Origin: Candidatus Margulisiibacteriota bacterium
GTDB taxonomy: Bacteria > Margulisbacteria > WOR-1 > O2-12-FULL-45-9
Length of the DNA stretch: 7,855 nucleotides
NCBI GenBank assembly: GCA_018814265.1
Contig: JAHIZU010000263.1
Span: forward strand, 1 to 7,855
Direction of reading: 5' to 3'
Of this stretch, positions 1 through 6,316 are shown piece after piece. The notes below the pieces were generated by a model. That model did not search any database and had not been told where the DNA came from. It saw only the letters and a list, made by a program, of their open reading frames with translations. A program made the translations under genes and the position numbers. The number at the start of each line of letters is the position of its first letter. The first letter of the stretch is position 1.

Positions 1-1
1 C

Positions 2-580
2 TTACCTCTCTATCTCTATCACGAAGACGGCACAAAAACCTCAAACCTCAAAAAAGAAATTGTTGATAAGATTAAGGTGATTGTAGGTAAAACATCACCT
101 GAAGATGTTTTTGACTATATTTACTGCGTTCTTCACTCACCAAGTTACCGCGATAAATATAAGGAATTTCTAAAAATTGACTTCCCGCGCGTGCCGTATC
201 CGAAAGATGCTAAAACATTCAAAACACTGGTCAAACTTGGGGCTGAATTGCGGGGTTTGCATCTCCTTGAATCTCCCAAAGTCAATAAATTTATAACCAC
301 ATACCCTGTTGCGGGGTCGAATGTTGTTGGTAAAATATCCTTTAAAGGCGGGAAAGTCTTTGTAAATAAGGAGCAATATTTTGGCAAAGTGCCGGAAATT
401 GCCTGGAACTTCTATATTGGCGGCTATCAGCCGGCGCAGAAGTGGTTGAAGGACCGCAAGGGACGCTCCCTGACAAACAGTGATATTGAGTATTATCAAA
501 AGATCATTGTTGCGCTGACTGAAACGGAGAGGATTATGGGAGAGATAGACAAGATCGGGGTGGTGGAGGGGGCGGCTTGA
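2..580 (+). CDS. Type ISP restriction-modification enzyme, C-terminal specificity domain (5' end outside window)
   Basis: The frame is open to the left edge, with the first complete codon at base 2, and ends at TGA 578-580. 192 residues are visible, so a GTG at 77 is an internal codon and not the start. The visible part begins PLYLYHEDG and continues with DYIYCVLHSPSYRDKY and EFLKIDFPRVPYP, then an LGAELRGLHLLES segment. This series is characteristic of the C-terminal target-recognition domain of LlaGI/LlaBIII-type single-polypeptide enzymes, in which nuclease, helicase, N6-adenine methyltransferase and specificity parts are fused in a protein of about 1,500 residues. The family recognises an asymmetric site, methylates one strand, and cuts after translocation. 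The catalytic parts lie outside the window, so I cannot tell whether the gene is intact. The family call is firm. Whether it acts as a nuclease or only as a methyltransferase is unknown. Confidence 0.85.
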   Translation, partial: LPLYLYHEDGTKTSNLKKEIVDKIKVIVGKTSPEDVFDYIYCVLHSPSYRDKYKEFLKIDFPRVPYPKDAKTFKTLVKLGAELRGLHLLESPKVNKFITTYPVAGSNVVGKISFKGGKVFVNKEQYFGKVPEIAWNFYIGGYQPAQKWLKDRKGRSLTNSDIEYYQKIIVALTETERIMGEIDKIGVVEGAA

Positions 581-661
581 CCTTTGTGCCTTGTCGGTAT
601 GCAGTTGTATACCATAGTAAGAGATCGCTTGAAGTAGTAAGATTTGTGGTTTGATGGTGTT

Positions 662-668
662 AAGGGGG
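662..668 (+). promoter_or_regulatory. Ribosome binding site of the truncated dinD gene
   Basis: AAGGGGG lies 7 nt before the ATG at 676. It supports this ATG as the original start and means the truncated frame could still be translated. Confidence 0.6.
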
Positions 669-675
669 ATTATTA

Positions 676-900
676 ATGACTGATAACATATTTGAGCAGA
701 TAAAAAAGATCAATGAATATAGAAAAGAATACTGGAGCGCTCGCGATCTATACAAAATGCTTAGTTATACGGAATATGGCAAATTTATGCCGGCAATTGA
801 GAGGGCAAAAGAAGCGTGTAAAAACAGCGGACAGCCTGTAGCCGATCATTTCGCTGGGGTGAGCGAAATGATAAATAGCGCAAATTTAATGAAATGTTGA
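676..900 (+). pseudogene. dinD: DinD (DNA-damage-inducible protein D), N-terminal fragment
   Basis: The 74-residue frame matches the N-terminus of DinD. The pattern FEQIKKIN..., then YWSARDLYKMLSYTEYGKFMPAIERAKEACKNSG, then DHF, parallels E. coli DinD (FEEIKLIN, QWSARQLGKLLGYSEY, RAKEACENSG, DHF). The family is normally about 270-300 residues. Here homology stops near residue 66 and the frame ends at TGA 898-900 after a short unrelated tail. Only 13 nt separate it from the next gene, so the remaining two thirds are absent rather than frameshifted. E. coli DinD is SOS-induced and can antagonise RecA filaments; whether that applies to this copy is unknown. A good Shine-Dalgarno sequence remains, so a short DNA-binding fragment could still be made. 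A perfect 11-bp inverted repeat (845-872) lies at the point where homology ends. I call it a decayed gene, with a functional micro-version as the less likely alternative. Confidence 0.75.
845..872. repeat. Perfect 11-bp inverted repeat at the dinD truncation point
   Basis: ATCATTTCGCT at 845-855 and AGCGAAATGAT at 862-872 are exact reverse complements around a 6-nt loop (GGGGTG). It codes for part of the last recognisable DinD residues. There is no following T-run, so it is not an intrinsic terminator. Confidence 0.8.
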
Positions 901-901
901 T

Positions 902-907
902 AAGGAG
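902..907 (+). promoter_or_regulatory. Ribosome binding site of the BRO-N gene
   Basis: AAGGAG lies 6 nt before the ATG at 914, directly after the stop of the truncated dinD frame. It fixes the start of the downstream gene and would also allow reinitiation after dinD translation. Confidence 0.8.
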
Positions 908-913
908 AGATTT

Positions 914-1762
914 ATGCCCGATCAAAAAGACCATCATATTGCCATTTTTCGCGGGAAAGAGATAAGAAAGGCCATTCATAAAAATGAGTGGTGGTTTTCT
1001 GTTGTGGATGTTATCGAGGTTTTGACTAACAGCGTAAATCCGCGTGATTACTGGTATAAGATGAAAATCCGGGTTAAGGACGAAGATGGAATCGAGTTGT
1101 CGACACTTTGTCGACAACTGAAATTGATGTCATCTGACGGCAAAAAGTATGAGACCGACTGTGCTAATACTGAAGGCATATTCAGAATAATCCAGTCTAT
1201 CCCTTCGCCAAAAGCCGAGCCGTTTAAACGATGGCTGGCTAAGGTCGGCTATGAAAGGATCCAGGAGATCGAAGACCCGGAACTGGCCACTAAAAGGACC
1301 AGAGCTTTGTATAAGGCCAAGGGTTATCCTGATGATTGGATCGAAAAGAGGATGCGCGGTATCGCCATCCGCGAGGAATTGACCGGCGAATGGGAAAAGC
1401 GAGGCGCGGAGAATAAGCGAGATTACGCGATCTTAACCGCTGAAATATCGGAGGCCACATTTGGGCTTAAGCCGAATGAACATAAAAAATTAAAAGGACT
1501 GGAACGTGAAAATCTGCGCGATCATATGAATGATTTTGAGCTGATCTTTTCAATGTTGGGGGAGAGATCAACAACGGAAATCCATCGCAACGAAAACTCC
1601 AAAGGGGTTAAGAAGCTGAAAAAAGACGCGGCAGCTGGCGGCCGGATCGCCGGCAACGCGCGGCATGAACTGGAGAAAAAACTTGGTAGATCGGTCGTTT
1701 CCAAAGAAAATTATTTGCAAAAACCAAAAAGCAATAAGTTGATTGAAAAAAAACATGAGTGA
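914..1762 (+). CDS. BRO-N domain protein, DinD-like (282 aa)
   Basis: Residues about 8-115 form a BRO-N domain of the kind found in phage antirepressors and baculovirus BRO proteins: [37 protein letters not shown], then [34 protein letters not shown]. This domain binds DNA in characterised relatives. Residues about 125-270 form a conserved C-terminal part ([51 protein letters not shown]) that resembles the DinD C-terminus and is typical of chromosomal members of about 280 residues, so the protein looks complete. It starts 13 nt after the truncated dinD frame and overlaps uvrA by 8 nt. Likely roles are transcriptional regulation or a DNA-damage function, but no target is visible. The neighbouring type ISP gene fits the frequent pairing of such proteins with restriction-modification loci. 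The family is firm; the function is not. Confidence 0.85.
   Translation: MPDQKDHHIAIFRGKEIRKAIHKNEWWFSVVDVIEVLTNSVNPRDYWYKMKIRVKDEDGIELSTLCRQLKLMSSDGKKYETDCANTEGIFRIIQSIPSPKAEPFKRWLAKVGYERIQEIEDPELATKRTRALYKAKGYPDDWIEKRMRGIAIREELTGEWEKRGAENKRDYAILTAEISEATFGLKPNEHKKLKGLERENLRDHMNDFELIFSMLGERSTTEIHRNENSKGVKKLKKDAAAGGRIAGNARHELEKKLGRSVVSKENYLQKPKSNKLIEKKHE
1095..1119. repeat. Perfect 10-bp inverted repeat inside the BRO-N coding region
   Basis: AGTTGTCGAC at 1095-1104 and GTCGACAACT at 1110-1119 are exact reverse complements around ACTTT. The repeat codes for the conserved STLCRQL segment of the BRO-N domain, so it may reflect protein constraint. It could also be a dyad operator or an RNA hairpin. 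Confidence 0.75.
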
Positions 1763-4571
1763 AGCGGGGAAACTGATCATCAAAGGCGCTCGCGAGCATA
1801 ACCTCAAGAACATCGACCTTGAGCTGCCCCGCAATAAATTCATTGTTTTTACCGGGCTCTCCGGGTCCGGCAAATCCTCATTAGCTTTTGACACTATTTA
1901 CGCTGAAGGCCAACGCCGCTACGTGGAGTCTTTGTCCGCTTATGCCAGACAGTTCCTGGAACAAATGCAGAAGCCGGATGTTGACTCGATCGACGGCTTG
2001 TCGCCGGCGATTGCCATTGACCAAAAAGCGCCGTCCCGTAATCCCAGGTCAACCGTGGGCACGGTGACCGAGATCTATGATTATTTGAGACTGCTGTTTG
2101 CCAATATCGGGATTCCCCACTGTCCTAAGTGCGGCCGCAAGATCGAGCGCCAGACCGCCCAGCAGATAGTTGACCAGATCCTTGAGCTGCCGGAAGGGGA
2201 AAGGATCCAGGTCCTTGCCCCGGTGGTGCGGGGGCGTAAAGGAGAATATAAAGGTTTGCTGGCTGATATCCAAAAGGACGGCTTTATCCGGGTCAGGGTA
2301 GAGGGCAAGGTTTTTGAAATTTCTGAGGTTCCTCAATTAAATAAGAAATTAAAGCACAATATTGAGATCGTTGTTGACCGGCTAACGGCTAAAGCCGCTA
2401 ACCGTAAGCGTTTGAATGAATCTGTTGAAACCGCGCTGCGTTACGGCAATGGAACGGTTGAGGTCCTGGTTGACAAAGCCAAGCCCAAACTTATTGTCTT
2501 CAGTGAAAAATTCGCCTGTCCGACCTGCGGGATTAGCCTGGATGAGATAACCCCGCGCATTTTTTCTTTTAACAGCCCCTATGGCGCCTGTCCGAAATGC
2601 AGCGGCTTAGGGGACAAACTGGAATTTGACCCTGATCTGGTTATCCCGGACAATAGCCTGTCTATTGCCGAGGGGGCCATAGCTCCTTGGGGAGAAGCCG
2701 GGTCATATTTTATTTCGCGCTTGGCCTCGGTTGCGGATGCTTATGGTTTTGATATCAACACACCGATCAAGAAATTGGCCCAAAAGCATTTAAAAGTCAT
2801 CTTGTACGGCGCGGACCAGCCGATCAAATTTAGGTATACCGGGGCTAACAGTTACTGGGAGCATGAAGGGGATTATAAGGGCGTAATTAACTGGCTGAAG
2901 CGCAGATATTATGAAACAAAATCAGAGAATGTCCGTTCTTATCTTTATAGATATATGAGCTCTGCCAAATGTCCTGATTGCCAGGGCCAGAGGCTGCGTC
3001 CCGAAAGTCTGGCCGTAACGATCGCCGGCAGATCGGTCGCCTATGTTGCCGCGCTGTCGATCAAAGCTGCTTTGGAGTTCTTAGCCTCGCTTAAGCTTTC
3101 TCAGCGTGAGCAGCTGATTGCCAGGCAGATCATCAAGGAATTAAATGCCCGCCTGACGTTTCTTGTTGATGTTGGCTTGGATTACATCTCCCTTAATCGG
3201 GAGTCATCTACTTTATCCGGCGGGGAGGCGCAGCGGACTCGCTTGGCGACTCAAGTCGGTTCAGGTCTGGTTGGAGTGCTTTATATTCTAGATGAGCCGT
3301 CAATCGGCCTGCACCAGCGCGACAACAAACGGCTGATCGCTACTTTGCATCGTTTGCGTGATCTGGGCAACACAATTATTGTGGTCGAGCATGATGAAGA
3401 GACCATGCGTGCCTCGGATTTCTTGGTTGATATCGGGCCCGGAGCGGGACTGCATGGCGGTGAGATTATCGCCACTGGCGACGTTGCCGCCTTAACTTCG
3501 GCCAAAAGGTCGATAACCGGTAAATACCTGTCAGGCAAATGGCAGATCGATGTGCCCAACGAACGCAGAAAAAGCAACGGCAAAAAGCTGACGGTAGTTA
3601 AGGCCAAACATAATAATCTCAAGAACATTACTGTTGATTTTCCCTTAGGCGTGTTTACCTGTGTAACCGGGGTTTCCGGCTCAGGCAAAAGTTCGCTGGT
3701 TAACGATATCCTTTATACTGCTCTAGCCAAGAAGTTTTACCGTTCTATTGAAAAAGCCGGTGAATATGGAGATCTTAAGGGGATTGAGAACATTGATAAG
3801 GTAATTATAATCGATCAAACGCCGATTGGCCGCACCCCGCGTTCCAACCCGGCAACTTATACGGGTGTGTTTGCCCATATACGAGACCTCTTTGCCATGA
3901 CTCAGGAGGCGCGTGTCCGCGGTTATAAACCTGGCAGATTTTCCTTTAATGTCAGGGGCGGCAGGTGCGAATCCTGCCGCGGTGACGGCCTGGTTAAGAT
4001 CGAAATGCACTTTCTGCCGGATGTTTATGTCCCTTGCGATGTTTGTAAAGGCAAACGCTATGACCGGGAAACCCTGGAGGTCCACTATAAAGGCAAAAAT
4101 ATCTATGATGTTTTAGACATGACGATCGAAGAGGCCCTGGAGTTGTTCGCAAATATCCCGCAGATCAAGCGTAAACTGCAAACCTTAAGCGATGTTGGCC
4201 TGAGCTATATTAAATTAGGCCAGTCGGCAACCACGCTCTCCGGCGGTGAGGCGCAAAGAGTTAAGCTGGCGACTGAGCTGGCGGCCAGATCAACCGGCAG
4301 AACTCTTTATCTCCTGGACGAGCCAACCACTGGTTTGCATTTTGACGATATCAAGAAGCTGCTGCTGGTCCTGCACCGCCTGGTCTCGACCGGTAACACG
4401 GTCATTGTTATCGAACATAATTTGGATGTGATCAAAACCTCGGATCACATTATTAATCTGGGCCCGGGGGGCGGCGATGAAGGAGGCCGGATCGTGGCGA
4501 CGGGTACGCCGGAAGAAGTGGCCAAAAACTCAAAAAGCTATACCGGGCAGTACTTGCGTAAAGTTCTATGA
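1755..4571 (+). CDS. uvrA: Excinuclease ABC subunit A (UvrA)
   Basis: UvrA is the damage-sensing dimeric ATPase of nucleotide excision repair; it loads UvrB on lesions in the cytoplasm. The 938 residues match the usual length (E. coli 940). Motifs appear in order: Walker A GLSGSGKS at 34-41, zinc cysteines C255/C258/C279/C282, first signature LSGGE at 487-491, Walker [11 protein letters not shown] with D513/E514, second Walker A GVSGSGKS at 639-646, zinc cysteines C738/C741/C761/C764 flanking the DNA-binding insertion, second signature LSGGE at 828-832, and [10 protein letters not shown] with D855/E856. Two more CxxC pairs (123-126, 406-409) fit the extra zinc site of many non-enterobacterial UvrAs. 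I chose ATG 1755 over an in-frame TTG at 1743 because it begins the usual short leader before [15 protein letters not shown]. Neither candidate has a Shine-Dalgarno sequence. The start overlaps the end of the BRO-type gene by 8 nt, suggesting translational coupling. No uvrB or uvrC is in the window and no LexA-type box was seen. Confidence 0.98.
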   Translation: MSEAGKLIIKGAREHNLKNIDLELPRNKFIVFTGLSGSGKSSLAFDTIYAEGQRRYVESLSAYARQFLEQMQKPDVDSIDGLSPAIAIDQKAPSRNPRSTVGTVTEIYDYLRLLFANIGIPHCPKCGRKIERQTAQQIVDQILELPEGERIQVLAPVVRGRKGEYKGLLADIQKDGFIRVRVEGKVFEISEVPQLNKKLKHNIEIVVDRLTAKAANRKRLNESVETALRYGNGTVEVLVDKAKPKLIVFSEKFACPTCGISLDEITPRIFSFNSPYGACPKCSGLGDKLEFDPDLVIPDNSLSIAEGAIAPWGEAGSYFISRLASVADAYGFDINTPIKKLAQKHLKVILYGADQPIKFRYTGANSYWEHEGDYKGVINWLKRRYYETKSENVRSYLYRYMSSAKCPDCQGQRLRPESLAVTIAGRSVAYVAALSIKAALEFLASLKLSQREQLIARQIIKELNARLTFLVDVGLDYISLNRESSTLSGGEAQRTRLATQVGSGLVGVLYILDEPSIGLHQRDNKRLIATLHRLRDLGNTIIVVEHDEETMRASDFLVDIGPGAGLHGGEIIATGDVAALTSAKRSITGKYLSGKWQIDVPNERRKSNGKKLTVVKAKHNNLKNITVDFPLGVFTCVTGVSGSGKSSLVNDILYTALAKKFYRSIEKAGEYGDLKGIENIDKVIIIDQTPIGRTPRSNPATYTGVFAHIRDLFAMTQEARVRGYKPGRFSFNVRGGRCESCRGDGLVKIEMHFLPDVYVPCDVCKGKRYDRETLEVHYKGKNIYDVLDMTIEEALELFANIPQIKRKLQTLSDVGLSYIKLGQSATTLSGGEAQRVKLATELAARSTGRTLYLLDEPTTGLHFDDIKKLLLVLHRLVSTGNTVIVIEHNLDVIKTSDHIINLGPGGGDEGGRIVATGTPEEVAKNSKSYTGQYLRKVL

Positions 4572-4681
4572 CCTTTTCTCAAGGTATTCTTGTCTTATTT
4601 ATCTTTGTAGTTATTGTTGTTTTTATCCTGATCTACTCGGGCCAATATAAGCCGCCAAACTATCCGAAGTTCGGCAGTTGA
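4568..4681 (+). CDS. 37-residue single-pass membrane microprotein coupled to uvrA
   Basis: An ATG at 4568 overlaps the uvrA stop as ATGA and opens 37 codons ending at TGA 4679-4681. Residues about 6-23 are an unbroken hydrophobic stretch ([18 protein letters not shown]), followed by a short polar tail [14 protein letters not shown]. There is no charged residue before the helix; the two lysines follow it. The layout predicts one membrane helix with a small exposed C-terminus. I do not recognise a family. The overlap implies translation by ribosomes finishing uvrA, so if real it is made in proportion to UvrA. The promoter of the next gene lies over its last codons and the gap region. A chance frame is possible at this length, but start overlap, hydrophobic composition and lack of interruption favour a real gene. 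Confidence 0.55.
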   Translation: MTFSQGILVLFIFVVIVVFILIYSGQYKPPNYPKFGS

Positions 4682-4684
4682 CTG

Positions 4685-4693
4685 TGTTATAAT
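4685..4693 (+). promoter_or_regulatory. Extended -10 promoter for the tRNA-binding protein gene
   Basis: TGTTATAAT holds a consensus -10 hexamer (4688-4693) preceded by TG one base upstream, the extended -10 pattern. No good -35 hexamer lies at 16-18 bp spacing. The predicted +1 is near 4700, giving a leader of about 14 nt that begins at the ribosome binding site. Confidence 0.6.
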
Positions 4694-4700
4694 CCTAAAA

Positions 4701-4706
4701 GGAGGG
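4701..4706 (+). promoter_or_regulatory. Strong ribosome binding site
   Basis: GGAGGG lies 7 nt before the ATG at 4714. It is close to consensus and decides this start. Confidence 0.85.
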
Positions 4707-4713
4707 CAATAAA

Positions 4714-5046
4714 ATGAGCAATATAAGTTTTGCTGATTTTCAGAAGATGGATATTAGGGTGGGAGAGATAAAAAGTGCGGAAGATGTTGAAGGGGCGGAT
4801 AAATTGTATAAGGTGATGGTTGATATTGGGGGAGAGGAGAGGCAGCTGGTGGCAGGGATTAAGCAGCATTATTCTAAGGAAGAGCTTCCGGGTAAAAAAG
4901 TTTTAGTGCTGACCAATCTCGATCCCAAGAAAATTCGCGGGGTGGAAAGTCGAGGCATGGTTTTATGTGCGCATAATGAAGATCGAAGTCAGCTGGTTTG
5001 CACTACGGTGGAGAAAGATATTGCAATTGGATCAAGGGTCTCTTAG
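4714..5046 (+). CDS. tRNA-binding domain protein, MetRS beta-subunit/CsaA type
   Basis: The 110-residue protein is a stand-alone OB-fold tRNA-binding domain. Visible family signatures are FADFQKMDIRVGEIKSAE, EGADKLYKVMVDIGGEERQLVAGI, YSKEELPGKKVLVLTNLDPKKIRGVESRGMVL. These match the C-terminal domain of methionyl-tRNA synthetase, which in some bacteria is a separate beta subunit, and the related CsaA protein. In MetRS the domain dimerises and raises tRNA affinity. CsaA has been described as a chaperone-like export factor. The length equals that of stand-alone members. The KIRGVESRGM motif resembles MetRS beta most closely, but the two cannot be separated without a search. No metG catalytic gene is in the window; if metG elsewhere in the genome lacks its C-terminal domain, this is its partner. 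It seems to have its own promoter (4685-4693). Confidence 0.88.
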   Translation: MSNISFADFQKMDIRVGEIKSAEDVEGADKLYKVMVDIGGEERQLVAGIKQHYSKEELPGKKVLVLTNLDPKKIRGVESRGMVLCAHNEDRSQLVCTTVEKDIAIGSRVS

Positions 5047-5191
5047 GTTTGGTTTTTGGTATTGGTATCGGTAAAGTCCCGGCTTCGTTTTAGTTGTTGT
5101 TGGAAAAACAAAAACAACACCGAAACCCATAACGCGACTAAACACGATGCCGAAACCCATAACGAAAACATTGGATAAGAGGGGGATAACA
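5047..5191. repeat. Intergenic block with a direct repeat and nested imperfect inverted repeats
   Basis: The spacer is G/T-rich on the + strand to about 5100 and then C/A-rich to about 5170. A 15-bp direct repeat CCGAAACCCATAACG lies at 5120-5134 and 5150-5164, a 30-bp period. The segment 5052-5071 pairs with 5150-5169 at 16 of 20 positions; 5080-5094 pairs with 5137-5152 with one mismatch and one bulge; TGTTGTT pairs with AACAACA as a short inner hairpin before 5120. The pairings partly compete. I see no T-run terminator and no convincing promoter. It may be a dispersed intergenic repeat or a decayed palindromic element. Confidence 0.6.
5179..5185 (+). promoter_or_regulatory. Ribosome binding site deciding the transaldolase start
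   Basis: GAGGGGG lies 6 nt before ATG 5192. No comparable site precedes the upstream in-frame ATG at 5147, which lies within the repeat block, so 5192 is preferred. Confidence 0.75.
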
Positions 5192-6316
5192 ATGAGTAGC
5201 TTGAAGGATCTTCATAAATTTGGCCAAAGTCCCTGGTATGACAATATTGAAAGAGGGCTGCTGCTTTCCGGCGGACTAAAAAAGATGGTTGATGAGGATG
5301 GCATTGCCGGAGTTACTTCTAACCCGTCTATATTTGAAAAGGCGATTAATGGCAGTCAGACTTATGATACAGATATCCAAAAGTTCAGTCAGCAAGGAGA
5401 AAGTGTTTTTGGGATATATGATGAGTTAACTACCACGGATGTTTCAACCGCTGCTGATATATTAGCCAATGTTCATCAAACCTCAAAGATAGACGGCTAT
5501 GTGAGCATTGAGGTTTCTCCGCATTTGGCCCACGAAACTGAAAAAACCGTTGAAGAAGCCAGGCGATTGTTCGCAAAGATCAATAAGCAAAACATAATGA
5601 TTAAAATCCCCGCAACAAAAGAGGGCCCTGCCGCCATCCGGCAATGTATTGCCGATGGCATTAGTGTTAATGTCACCTTGATTTTTAATTTAAGGCATTA
5701 TCGGGCAATAACTCAAGCCTATATTGAAGGGATTAAGGAAAGGATAGGAAAAGGGCTGCCAGTTGATAATATCAATTCCGTGGCCAGCTTTTTTGTCAGT
5801 CGGATCGATACTTATGTCGACAAGCTGCTTGATGCGGCGATATCAAAGGAAAAGGACTCCGCCAAGAGAGCCGAACTTCAGTCCCTGTTGGGCCAGGCGG
5901 CGGTCGCTCAATCAAAAGTCATGTATGCTGAATTTCGCAAGTTATTCTTTGGCCAGGAATTTGCCAAACTTAGGAAAAAAGGCGCAAATGTCCAAAGGTT
6001 TCTGCTGGCCAGCACCAGCACAAAAAATCCCAAATTCAGCGACATTAAGTATATTGAGGAATTGATCGGCGAAGGGACCATTAATACCATACCTCAAGTA
6101 ACTGTCGATGCCTTTAGGGACCATGGGGCAGCTAAATCAACCCTTGATGAAGGATTGGAAGAGGCTAAACAAGTCTTGACTAAGCTCAAAGGGTTTGGAA
6201 TCGATGTTGAATCCGTCTGCCAGCAGATCCAGGACGATGGAGTACAGGCTTTTATTGATTCATATGATAAATTGATCGATTCTTTAGAAAACAAGAGAAA
6301 GAAATTTATTTCTTAA
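5192..6316 (+). CDS. tal: Transaldolase
   Basis: Transaldolase of the non-oxidative pentose phosphate pathway moves a dihydroxyacetone unit between sedoheptulose 7-phosphate and glyceraldehyde 3-phosphate. The protein has 374 residues, the length of the longer bacterial Tal subfamily. Family signatures: GQSPWYDNIERGLL with D17, GIAGVTSNPSIFEKAI (38-52), GYVSIEVSPHLAHET with E107, NIMIKIPATKEG with the Schiff-base lysine K138, NVTLIFNLRHY (160-170), FFVSRIDTYVD (200-210), RFLLASTSTKNP (269-280) and NTIPQVTVDAFRDHG (298-312). All expected catalytic residues are present. The first start in frame, ATG 5147, would add 15 residues read from the repeat block; ATG 5192 has the ribosome binding site and the typical N-terminus. 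Some relatives are fused to glucose-6-phosphate isomerase; this one is not. It converges on the SIMPL gene and its stop overlaps that gene's stop by 2 nt. No promoter could be placed with confidence. Confidence 0.95.
   Translation: MSSLKDLHKFGQSPWYDNIERGLLLSGGLKKMVDEDGIAGVTSNPSIFEKAINGSQTYDTDIQKFSQQGESVFGIYDELTTTDVSTAADILANVHQTSKIDGYVSIEVSPHLAHETEKTVEEARRLFAKINKQNIMIKIPATKEGPAAIRQCIADGISVNVTLIFNLRHYRAITQAYIEGIKERIGKGLPVDNINSVASFFVSRIDTYVDKLLDAAISKEKDSAKRAELQSLLGQAAVAQSKVMYAEFRKLFFGQEFAKLRKKGANVQRFLLASTSTKNPKFSDIKYIEELIGEGTINTIPQVTVDAFRDHGAAKSTLDEGLEEAKQVLTKLKGFGIDVESVCQQIQDDGVQAFIDSYDKLIDSLENKRKKFIS

Noticed and set aside
596..613. GGTAT/ATACC inverted repeat and weak -35/-10-like hexamers before the dinD fragment
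   Set aside because: The arms are only 5 bp and no hexamer pair has both acceptable sequence and spacing. I see no firm promoter or terminator in 581-661.
1743..1754. TTG at 1743 as the uvrA start
   Set aside because: It would add only MKKN, has no ribosome binding site, and increases the overlap with the BRO-N gene; ATG 1755 gives the usual N-terminus.
3281..3688. Long reading frame on the minus strand within uvrA
   Set aside because: It lies wholly inside a strongly conserved gene, has no recognisable motif or ribosome binding site, and is a shadow of the coding frame. The same holds for the other antisense frames in uvrA, tal and the BRO-N gene.
4678..4683. TTGACT as the -35 box of the promoter at 4688
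   Set aside because: It is only 4 bp from the -10 hexamer; the -10 is better explained as an extended -10 promoter.
5120..5164. Two copies of a 15-bp direct repeat, as a possible CRISPR remnant
   Set aside because: There are only two copies, the repeat is short, the spacer is only 15 bp, and no cas gene is present.
5147..5191. N-terminal extension of transaldolase from ATG 5147
   Set aside because: The 15 extra residues are read from the repeat block, lack a ribosome binding site and are not part of the family's N-terminus.
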